6,653 nt of DNA from Thermoproteales archaeon (lineage in GTDB: Archaea; Thermoproteota; Thermoprotei; Thermoproteales; Thermocladiaceae): NCBI GenBank assembly GCA_027068725.1, contig JAMOMD010000348.1, forward strand, positions 1 through 6,653. Direction: 5' to 3'. Every line of letters begins with the position of its first letter. Position 1 is the first letter of the stretch. Below are positions 1-6,238 of the stretch, one piece after another. The translations under genes and the position numbers were made by a program. A model generated the notes under the pieces. It made no database searches. It saw only the letters and a list, made by a program, of their open reading frames with translations, and had not been told where the DNA came from.

Positions 1-362
1 ACATAGTTCTACAGGAACGATACATTGAATCTACAATAGTCTACCAGCATGCAATGGGACTTCCACTAGAGTGGCTCGAGATACTAAACCGCTATTTGCC
101 CAATCCTGATCTAGTAATAGTGCTCGATGCAGAACCTGAAGAAATACTCAAGAGACTGAAAGAGAGAAAGAAGAGTATTGAAATATTCGAAGATATAGAG
201 TTTCTACGAAAAGTTAGAGAACTCTACATAGAGAGAGCACTTAAGAACAACTACATTATAGTAAATACAACAGGAAAAACTATTAAAGACACTACAGCTC
301 AGATCTTAAGCATTATTAAGGAAGTCATAAAAAATCAAAAGTCCAGACCTTCTACAGGATAA
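1..362 (+). CDS. tmk: Thymidylate kinase (dTMP kinase), C-terminal part, 5' end cut by window
   Basis: The reading frame is open from base 3 to the TAA at 360-362, giving 119 residues of a protein usually near 190-210. The P-loop part lies outside the window. By family knowledge the enzyme phosphorylates dTMP to dTDP with ATP in the cytoplasm, for DNA precursor synthesis. Visible family signatures, in order, are ERYIESTIVYQ (the DR-Y-x-S-x-AYQ nucleotide-binding motif, here with E for D), a GLPLEWL segment, PDLVIVLDAEPEEILKRL (the PDLtiyLD strand and following helix), the arginine/lysine-rich LID region, and FEDIEFLRKVRELYIERA (the FE-x-x-eFl-x-kVR-x-xY helix). An internal ATG at 54 is not the true start, because conserved sequence continues upstream of it. 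The 3' end overlaps the convergent cobO-type gene by 28 bp. Identification is by motif order only, but the match is good. Confidence 0.88.
   Translation, partial: IVLQERYIESTIVYQHAMGLPLEWLEILNRYLPNPDLVIVLDAEPEEILKRLKERKKSIEIFEDIEFLRKVRELYIERALKNNYIIVNTTGKTIKDTTAQILSIIKEVIKNQKSRPSTG
329..334 (-). terminator. Oligo-T candidate terminator after cobO
   Basis: Directly after the cobO stop (337-335) the coding strand reads six T residues (329-334). Archaeal RNA polymerase often terminates at short T-runs without a hairpin, so this may end the ABCE1-cobQ-cobO transcript. It lies inside the 3' part of the convergent tmk gene. The run is short and the call is weak. Confidence 0.3.
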
Positions 363-850
363 TTCACTGCCCTACCATAGTAATGTTTTACACACCTGAA
401 CTCCGTTACTAGATCCGCCATCTCTATGATCTCGCGCGGCATGTATTTTCCAGTAACCGCTACATGACAAATTTCAAGAAGACTTTCTATATACTTTACT
501 GCGAGTGATAGATCTAGACCGTGTTTCACAATAACAACGCCAAGCTCATCTAAGATTGTTAGAAAAGGTCTCACGCTTCTTGCAAGCTCTAGAATCTTTT
601 CAAGACCTTTAAGTGATAGCTCTCTAATAGTTTCACTAGACGAACCGAGACCAGGCCCAAGCGGCATATATATTATATTTTCAAATCTTTTAAGCACATC
701 ATACTCACCTATTCCGAGATCACGTTTTATAAAATGTGCAAAAATTACAGGAAACCCATGTCCAACAGCTCTAATGGCAAGACCTATGGCACTTGTTGTT
801 TTTCCTTTTCCATCTCCGTAGAATACTAGGAGGAATTTTCTATTACTCAT
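335..850 (-). CDS. cobO: Cob(I)yrinic acid a,c-diamide adenosyltransferase (CobO/BtuR family)
   Basis: A cytoplasmic enzyme that moves the 5'-deoxyadenosyl group of ATP onto reduced corrinoid cobalt. The 171 residues carry the family P-loop GDGKGKTTS (residues 12-20), a Walker-B-like LTILDELG (97-104, D101/E102), TGKYMPREIIEMADLVTE (133-150, the TGR-x-AP-x-x-LIE-x-ADLVTE motif) and a C-terminal KHYYGRAVNYPVEGLDF close to the family's KH...GIEF ending. The frame can be opened at an ATG at 874, but I prefer the ATG at 850: it puts the first beta strand just before the P-loop, as usual, and forms an ATGA overlap with the cobQ stop, pointing to translational coupling. The protein is shorter than E. 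coli BtuR (196), lacking most of that protein's N-terminal extension. It is last in the ABCE1-cobQ-cobO run, and its 3' end overlaps tmk tail to tail. A role in salvage as well as de novo synthesis is possible. Confidence 0.9.
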   Translation of the reverse strand: MSNRKFLLVFYGDGKGKTTSAIGLAIRAVGHGFPVIFAHFIKRDLGIGEYDVLKRFENIIYMPLGPGLGSSSETIRELSLKGLEKILELARSVRPFLTILDELGVVIVKHGLDLSLAVKYIESLLEICHVAVTGKYMPREIIEMADLVTEFRCVKHYYGRAVNYPVEGLDF

Positions 851-2328
851 ATTAGCCACTCTAAACTTACGCATCTTCTTATCTTATTCACTGCTAAGTC
901 ACAAGCATGTACAAACATCTCGAAGGGGTCAATTTCAGGAATATTCTTCCCAACGTTCCTGAGTAGCTCTTGTAAAAACTTAGTATTCAGAAGCACTTCA
1001 TGTATAGAAGTTCCAAATACTAAAAGACGCTCATTAACAGCACCTTCAAACAATTTTAATCTTACACGATTTCTCTCCACTATTTTAAATAAGTATCTTC
1101 GAGAATCTACTTGCACTCCCCTATGTATCTCATAGCCTCGGACAAGTATTCCCTCACTGCAAAATGAACAACCTAGGGTTATCGCACAGGTCCGTGCAAT
1201 AACCTTTTCCTGAGTATATACAAATCGCGTATCTAGAAAGCCTAGACCTCTAGCATACGTTGCCGAGCCAGTCTCAAGACCTGTAGCATCTTCTATTTCT
1301 CTTGAGAGTATCTGAAAGCCACCACAAATACCAACTATTATGCAGGAGCCAGCTAACTTATGTAGTTTCTTATCAAATTCTAATTTCTTAACATATTGAA
1401 GAGACTTAAACACATTACGACTTCCTGGGAGCACAATAATGTCAGGTTCGCCTAACTCAGATGGAGTTCTAACATACCTAACAGAGACGGAGTCAATATA
1501 TTTCAAAAAGAATAGCTCATTAAAATTAGCCATGTACGGGTATGCTATCACTGCAACGTCGATATTATATTTTTCTGGGACAATATTACACACATTGAGA
1601 CTATCCTCTGGCATTAGATTAAGGTTATCATCAAGTTTCAAGACCCCTAGCACAGGTTTCCCAGTTCTGGACTCTAGCCACTTATTTGCATTTTCGAGAA
1701 GTTTCTCGTCTCCACAAAATTTGTTTAGTATAAATCCTCTGACGTGTTTCTGTAGTTTTCTTGGGAGAGAATAATATGTTCCTAGAAGAGAGGTGTATGC
1801 ACCGCCTCTATATATGTCAGCAACTATTATTATATCTAGTTCAATTTTGTTTTTAATACAGTAAAGTAGTGGAAACATATTAGCAATATCTCTAGCAGCA
1901 AGGTTCGGCTCAAAAGCTGAACCTGCCCCCTCCATGATAACTACGTCAAATCTATTTAGTAGGTTTCTTATAGATATTTCAATAATTTCTCTTAGAATTC
2001 CCGTAGTTAGGTTATAGTAACTTGATGGTGATGTTAACTTAAGTGGTCTTCCGAGGACAATTACCTCACTTCTATATTCTCCAAGTGGTTTTAATAACAC
2101 AGGGTTAATTAGTGCAAATGGCTCAATATTACAAACTTTTGCTTGAAGATATTGTGCATAAGCTATTTCTTCGCCTCTCTGTGTAGATGTGCTGTTTAGA
2201 CTCATGTTCTGTGGCTTAAATGGAACTACGTTTATACCAAGTCTATGAAGTAGCCTGCAGATAAGAAGAACGAGTGTTGACTTTCCAGCACTACTCGATG
2301 TTCCAAGTATCGCAACTAGCTTGCTCAT
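847..2328 (-). CDS. cobQ: Cobyric acid synthase, glutamine-hydrolysing (CobQ/CbiP)
   Basis: Amidates the b, d, e and g side chains of adenosylcobyrinic acid a,c-diamide, using glutamine and ATP, to give adenosylcobyric acid. The 493 residues match the usual CobQ length of about 480-510. The N-terminal dethiobiotin-synthetase-like ATPase domain shows a P-loop GTSSSAGKST (9-18), FKPQNMSLNS (37-46), NPVLLKP (75-81) and EGAGSAFEPNLAARDIANM (133-151). A linker at about 225-255 leads to a triad-type glutamine amidotransferase domain with nucleophile C335 in GICGGFQILS, GYEIHRG (398-404) and the probable catalytic H443 in GTSIHEVL, where most relatives have GTY-x-HGLF. The ATG at 2328 places the P-loop normally. 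It lies 11 bp after the ABCE1 stop; the nearest purine-rich RBS-like sequence (GAGGAG) is within the ABCE1 3' end, a rather long 17 nt upstream. An unusual Cys cluster (C381, C387, C390) precedes GYEIHRG. The gene is visibly more AT-rich than ABCE1. Confidence 0.94.
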   Translation of the reverse strand: MSKLVAILGTSSSAGKSTLVLLICRLLHRLGINVVPFKPQNMSLNSTSTQRGEEIAYAQYLQAKVCNIEPFALINPVLLKPLGEYRSEVIVLGRPLKLTSPSSYYNLTTGILREIIEISIRNLLNRFDVVIMEGAGSAFEPNLAARDIANMFPLLYCIKNKIELDIIIVADIYRGGAYTSLLGTYYSLPRKLQKHVRGFILNKFCGDEKLLENANKWLESRTGKPVLGVLKLDDNLNLMPEDSLNVCNIVPEKYNIDVAVIAYPYMANFNELFFLKYIDSVSVRYVRTPSELGEPDIIVLPGSRNVFKSLQYVKKLEFDKKLHKLAGSCIIVGICGGFQILSREIEDATGLETGSATYARGLGFLDTRFVYTQEKVIARTCAITLGCSFCSEGILVRGYEIHRGVQVDSRRYLFKIVERNRVRLKLFEGAVNERLLVFGTSIHEVLLNTKFLQELLRNVGKNIPEIDPFEMFVHACDLAVNKIRRCVSLEWLI

Positions 2329-2339
2329 TATGTGTGATA

Positions 2340-4184
2340 TTACTTCTCCTCTTCCTTCTCCTGTGATGGAACGTAGTAGTAGTACTCGCCTATTTCTCTC
2401 TGTAATCTATCGAGTACCGAGCCTCTCTTGTTTATTCTAGGTCTTCCAACTCTTGGCTCTCTTCTGAACGTTATGTCCTGCTCTTTCAGGAACATGTTCA
2501 TTCCTGTCTTCAGGTCAGTCGGCTCATGAGCTATTCCATGCTTACCTGGCTCTCCTGAGAATACCATTACAGCATTTGCGAGATAGTCCACCATTGTTAT
2601 GTCGTGCTCAATTATGAGTGCTACAACTTCTCTTTCCTCAATTATCCTTCTGATGACTGTTGCGACACGTAGTCTCTGCTCAATGTCTAGGTACGCCATA
2701 GGCTCATCAAGCACGTAGAGCTCAGCATCCTTCAGGAGCGCGGCAGCAACTACTACTCGCTGTACTTCTCCTCCACTGAGTGTTCCAAGTTCCCTATCTA
2801 GTAGAGGCTCGAGAGTTAGACCACTCGCAATGTCTGGCCATATAGGCTTCTCCACAAAGTCTCTACCTGCATATAGTGCAAGAAATTCGCGTACAGTCTT
2901 GTCGCTATACTTGACTGCTATGTCTCGGACGTACTGTGGCTTGTAACTTATCCTAACTTCGCCATATGGCACGACAGTGCCTTCGTCAGGCTCGATCTCG
3001 CCAACTAGCATTCGTGCAAACGTTGTCTTACCAATGCCGTTTGGTCCAAGTACTGCAACAATCTCACCTCGGTAAAGTGCTCCAGACTTGACCTCGAGCT
3101 TGAAGTCTCCGAGACTCTTTTTCAGGTCAGTCCACTCGACAAGTATTTTCTCCTTGCTAACTTTTCTTTCAGGTGGTGTCGTCCTGAACGTTATTGCTCT
3201 GTCACGTATGACCATGTTCTCAGTGCTCAAGTAGCCTTGCAAGTACTCGTTGATTCCTTCTCGTGCACCACGTGTACGAGATACTATTCCATAAGCGCCA
3301 GGTTTGCCGTACAGAATTACTACGAGATCTGCGAGATAGTCGAGGACTGCCAAGTCGTGATCTATTACTACAGTGTACTTTCCACGTGCTGCTAAGTCTC
3401 TTATTGCTTGAGCTACGCGAAGTCTCTCAACAATGTCTAGATGTGTTGTTGGCTCATCGAATATGTACACGTCTGCTTTTCGCAAAAGTGCAGCAGCAAT
3501 TGCAAGTTTCTGAAGCTCACCGCCGCTGAGATGTTTTATGTCTCTATCAAGAATGTTCTCGAGCCTCAGAAGCTTTATGACTTCCTGAAGCTTTGCCTCA
3601 TCTCCTCCTGCGACTTTCCTTAGAACATCTATGACCTTACCCTTGATGTACATTGGAATGAGCTCAATGTACTGGAGCTTGTGAACAACTGTCAGCTTCT
3701 TAGCGTAGAGATCCTGAAAGTATGGCTGCAGCTCAGTACCTCTGAAGAACTTTATGACCTCCTCTGGACTCCGCTGACCTTCTGTACAGAGGTTTGGAAC
3801 AATTTCTCCTGCAAGAATTTTCGCAATCGTAGTCTTTCCCAGACCATTCTGTCCGAGAATACCCACGACCTTGCCAACCTTCAGGATCGGAAGCCTGAAC
3901 AGCTTGAAGCCGCTAATTCCATACTGATGAACACAGTCTCGTCCAAGCTCTGTAGGAAGATTAACTATCGTTATGGCCTTGAAGGGGCACTTCCTGACAC
4001 ATATTCCACATCCTGTGCAGAGAGCAGTAATGACAGGTCTTCCAAGGTTCTCGTCAAAGTATATTGCCCTCTTGCCTGTTCTAGCAAGTGGACAAAATCT
4101 AATACATTCTCTATTGCACTTTCTCGGCTGGCACAGGTCCTTGTCTATGACTGCAATTCTCAGACCATGCTGATGACTAGACAT
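2340..4184 (-). CDS. abce1: ABCE1 / RNase L inhibitor homologue, ribosome-recycling Fe-S ABC ATPase
   Basis: Cytoplasmic twin-ATPase that splits post-termination 70S ribosomes with aRF1/aPelota in archaea (family knowledge). The 614 residues show, in order: an Fe-S domain with C18, C23, C27, C31 and C56, C59, C62, C66; NBD1 with Walker A GQNGLGKTT (111-119), signature LSGGELQ (219-225), Walker B FDEP (242-245) and H-switch H276; hinge 1 with GINEYLQGYL (310-319) and ENM; NBD2 with Walker A GPNGIGKTT (380-388), LSGGEVQ (469-475), LDEP (492-495) and H527; and hinge 2 (559-593), including TGMN, ITFRREPRVGRPRINK and GS-x-LDRLQ. Absence of membrane segments rules out a transporter. An upstream in-frame TTG at 4217 would add 11 residues, but it lies upstream of the start site predicted from the AT-box, so I chose the ATG at 4184, which still leaves about 7 extra residues before the usual LRIAVIDKD start. 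The D-loops are unusual: THLD and DEPMAYLD. Confidence 0.97.
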   Translation of the reverse strand: MSSHQHGLRIAVIDKDLCQPRKCNRECIRFCPLARTGKRAIYFDENLGRPVITALCTGCGICVRKCPFKAITIVNLPTELGRDCVHQYGISGFKLFRLPILKVGKVVGILGQNGLGKTTIAKILAGEIVPNLCTEGQRSPEEVIKFFRGTELQPYFQDLYAKKLTVVHKLQYIELIPMYIKGKVIDVLRKVAGGDEAKLQEVIKLLRLENILDRDIKHLSGGELQKLAIAAALLRKADVYIFDEPTTHLDIVERLRVAQAIRDLAARGKYTVVIDHDLAVLDYLADLVVILYGKPGAYGIVSRTRGAREGINEYLQGYLSTENMVIRDRAITFRTTPPERKVSKEKILVEWTDLKKSLGDFKLEVKSGALYRGEIVAVLGPNGIGKTTFARMLVGEIEPDEGTVVPYGEVRISYKPQYVRDIAVKYSDKTVREFLALYAGRDFVEKPIWPDIASGLTLEPLLDRELGTLSGGEVQRVVVAAALLKDAELYVLDEPMAYLDIEQRLRVATVIRRIIEEREVVALIIEHDITMVDYLANAVMVFSGEPGKHGIAHEPTDLKTGMNMFLKEQDITFRREPRVGRPRINKRGSVLDRLQREIGEYYYYVPSQEKEEEK

Positions 4185-4274
4185 TACTCGACCGTCAGTA
4201 AATGAAGCGAATATCAAGTTTGCTAATTAATTCTTAAATTAGGCACAGTTCAGAATCTGAATACACAGAGCACA
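4185..4274. promoter_or_regulatory. Divergent intergenic region between ABCE1 and the DUF460-type gene
   Basis: These 90 bp separate the two head-to-head genes. The only strongly AT-rich stretch is CTAATTAATTCTTAAATTAG (4223-4242), whose outer six bases on each side form an inverted repeat. It reads as a TATA-like element both ways: CTTAAATT rightward and AATTTAAG leftward, both around 4233-4240. With the usual archaeal spacing of about 25 bp from TATA centre to transcription start, starts would fall near 4262 (+) and near 4211 (-), leaving leaders of roughly 13 and 27 nt. I see no strong Shine-Dalgarno sequence before either start codon. This is prediction from base composition and spacing, not a mapped promoter, and the two directions could use separate elements. 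Confidence 0.5.
4249..4261. promoter_or_regulatory. Perfect 13-bp palindrome, candidate operator
   Basis: TTCAGAATCTGAA is a perfect inverted repeat of 6 bp arms about a single central A. It lies between the AT-rich box and the GTG start of the DUF460-type gene and would overlap or just precede that gene's predicted transcription start. Such a position suits a repressor blocking rightward transcription. No regulator gene is in the window, and a 13-bp palindrome can occur by chance. Confidence 0.35.
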
Positions 4275-6233
4275 GTGACAATTCTAGAACTACTACGTGA
4301 CAGCTTCATACTAGGAATAGACATAGTACAGCCTGGCGTTTATGCATACGCAGTCACCATAAACAACTACGTCGTTGAGAAAGGAGAAGCAGACGAGCAG
4401 ACTCTCCTAAAAATAATCAAGAAGTACAGACCCCTCGTAATCGCAATAGACAATCTTAGAGAACTTCTAGACCTTGGAAAGAAGTTTCTAAAAGCATTAG
4501 GTAAACTGCCATTTACAGTACACATAGTACAAGTTACGAGAGTTGAACCTGACTTAGAAGTGTCTGTAGAAGAACTTGCGAGAGAGTACCTAGGCTTAAC
4601 AGTTACAAAATTATCTCCTGTACAGACAGCTGAGGTATTGACAATACTTGTAACAAAGGGTGTTGGTTCATTAGTAAAGTTGTACGAACCTGAGACTAGA
4701 ATTATAATAAAGGCCAGACTTGGCACAAAAGAAGGTGGTATGAGTAGACTAAGGTACGAGAGAAATATTAGACATAGAATAAAGCAGCTTGTTGAAGAAA
4801 TTTCAAAGAAACTTGATCAGAGCGGTCTTGATTATGATTTATTTTTCAATGATGCTGAGGGTGTACGTTCTGCAACATTTGTTGTATATGCAGATAAGTC
4901 AATCGTTAGGAGACTTGTCAAGCCTGTCAATAGCATGGATGTCAAGGTAGTAATTGAGCAAGTACTAACTGATACTGTAAAGTTTCTCTCATTATCAGGA
5001 GAGGAGAAGTACGAGACAAAGCTAGGCGAGAGATATCTCATAGTTGGAGTTGATCCAGGCATAGTTACAGGTCTCGCAATACTTGACCTGAATGGACGTG
5101 TGCTACTTCTACATAGTGCAAAGAATCTGAGTAGAAGAAAACTACTTGACATTGTCTACGATTACGGCACGCCAATAGTAATTGCGACAGATGTTGCCAA
5201 AGTTCCTGACTACGTTAGAAAGCTATGCTCAATGATTAAGGCAGTCCTATACAGTCCTGAACGAGATCTGACAGTCTATGAGAAAAGCGAGATAGTTAGT
5301 AAGGTATGCGCTGAGCAGAAGATTCAGGTCAAAGATCCTCATCAGCGTGATGCACTAGCCGCAGCATACAAGGCCTACCTATACTACAAGCCTAAGCTCG
5401 ATAAGGTTGTTGAAGAAGTGAAGAAGCTAACCGTTCCAGTCCCAATAGACGAGATCAAGGCACAGGTCATACGTGGATTATCGATAAAGCAAGCAATCGA
5501 CAATGTACTAACGAGACTAAGAAGAAGCAGAGAATACAAGGTAATTGTTGTCAGAGAACAGGACGATAGTGCAATAAGAAGAGCCCAGGAGCTTGAGTCT
5601 AGAGTTAGATTACTAGAAACGGAGCTAAGAAAGCTCGAGAATGAGAAAAAAGAACTGGAATTAAAACTACAAGAACTTCAAGATAGAACATATATAGAAG
5701 TCAGAAAAGACATGCTTATAAGGAGTTTGGAGTCTAGAATTAAACAGTTAGAAGGAATTGTGCAGGAGCAACAGCAGAAAATTAATATGCTTAATGAAGA
5801 ACTTGAGAGAGTTAAGAAAATTATTGAGAATATGTTACTAGAAGACTCCTACATACCTGTATTTCATCTAGATCTTGTCACTTGTAAGAAAATTATGACA
5901 GACGTAGTATATTGTGAGAGAATACCTGACATAACACTCCTGAGGCAACTTGTGAGAGATGTAGGTTTGAAAATGGTAATTGTAGAACAAGAAGTCGACA
6001 ATAACATTAGGTCAAAGATTTGGGATAAGGCATCTGTAATTATTGTGGGATTAAATGAGCTTGGAGATAAAGTCTATAGAATAAGTAGTAGGTTGCTGCT
6101 TGTAGATAAAGCTCATATTGACAATGTTAGGCAGCAGTTAATGACGAAGCTCAATAGGGAAGTTACAGAGAGCTTGCTAGAGAAAATAGTTAAGGAGTAT
6201 AGAAATAGAAGAATGCAGGGTATTGTACCGTAA
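4275..6233 (+). CDS. DUF460/COG2433-type archaeal protein with tandem RNase H/RuvC-like domains and coiled coil
   Basis: Function unknown; the family is annotated as a possible RuvC/YqgF-type nuclease. The 652 residues divide into: an N-terminal RNase H-like copy (about 11-130) with D16 in GIDIVQPG and D59 in VIAIDN; a basic linker domain (about 140-245); a second, better-kept copy (about 253-372) with D260 in VGVDPGIVTG, D306 in IATDVAKV and D354/D359 in DPHQRDALAAA; a long charged heptad-type coiled coil (about 430-520); and a C-terminal alpha/beta region (about 525-652). No signal peptide or membrane segment is visible, so it is probably cytoplasmic. Start: GTG at 4275, because upstream in-frame codons down to a TAA at 4224 offer no other start, and the first beta strand begins at residue 11. 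It is divergent from ABCE1 and ends 5 bp from the convergent DJ-1-like gene. The intact second acidic set suggests metal-dependent nucleic acid cleavage, but this is inference. Gene identity is firm, activity is not. Confidence 0.88.
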   Translation: MTILELLRDSFILGIDIVQPGVYAYAVTINNYVVEKGEADEQTLLKIIKKYRPLVIAIDNLRELLDLGKKFLKALGKLPFTVHIVQVTRVEPDLEVSVEELAREYLGLTVTKLSPVQTAEVLTILVTKGVGSLVKLYEPETRIIIKARLGTKEGGMSRLRYERNIRHRIKQLVEEISKKLDQSGLDYDLFFNDAEGVRSATFVVYADKSIVRRLVKPVNSMDVKVVIEQVLTDTVKFLSLSGEEKYETKLGERYLIVGVDPGIVTGLAILDLNGRVLLLHSAKNLSRRKLLDIVYDYGTPIVIATDVAKVPDYVRKLCSMIKAVLYSPERDLTVYEKSEIVSKVCAEQKIQVKDPHQRDALAAAYKAYLYYKPKLDKVVEEVKKLTVPVPIDEIKAQVIRGLSIKQAIDNVLTRLRRSREYKVIVVREQDDSAIRRAQELESRVRLLETELRKLENEKKELELKLQELQDRTYIEVRKDMLIRSLESRIKQLEGIVQEQQQKINMLNEELERVKKIIENMLLEDSYIPVFHLDLVTCKKIMTDVVYCERIPDITLLRQLVRDVGLKMVIVEQEVDNNIRSKIWDKASVIIVGLNELGDKVYRISSRLLLVDKAHIDNVRQQLMTKLNREVTESLLEKIVKEYRNRRMQGIVP

Positions 6234-6238
6234 AGGTA

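Noticed and set aside
851..874. ATG at 874 as the cobO start
   Set aside because: It would overlap cobQ by 28 bp and add eight residues before the normal N-terminus; the ATG at 850 forms a standard ATGA stop-start overlap.
1439..1774. Open frame on the + strand opposite cobQ
   Set aside because: Antisense to conserved CobQ sequence, and a low-complexity Ser/Leu/Thr composition without a recognisable motif.
2329..2339. Cobalamin riboswitch or promoter before cobQ
   Set aside because: The gap is only 11 bp, too short for a riboswitch, and no B12-box-like structure was seen.
3263..4205. Several open frames on the + strand opposite ABCE1
   Set aside because: They lie entirely antisense to a gene with full family motifs, have no recognisable domains and are Cys/Ser/Leu-rich in the way of antisense shadows.
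4185..4217. TTG at 4217 as the ABCE1 start
   Set aside because: It would be upstream of the transcription start predicted from the AT box, adds residues with no family match, and an ATG at 4184 is available closer to the conserved N-terminus.
4367..5152. Two open frames on the - strand opposite the DUF460-type gene
   Set aside because: They are shadows of a long gene whose own frame carries ordered motifs; no start context or domain supports them.
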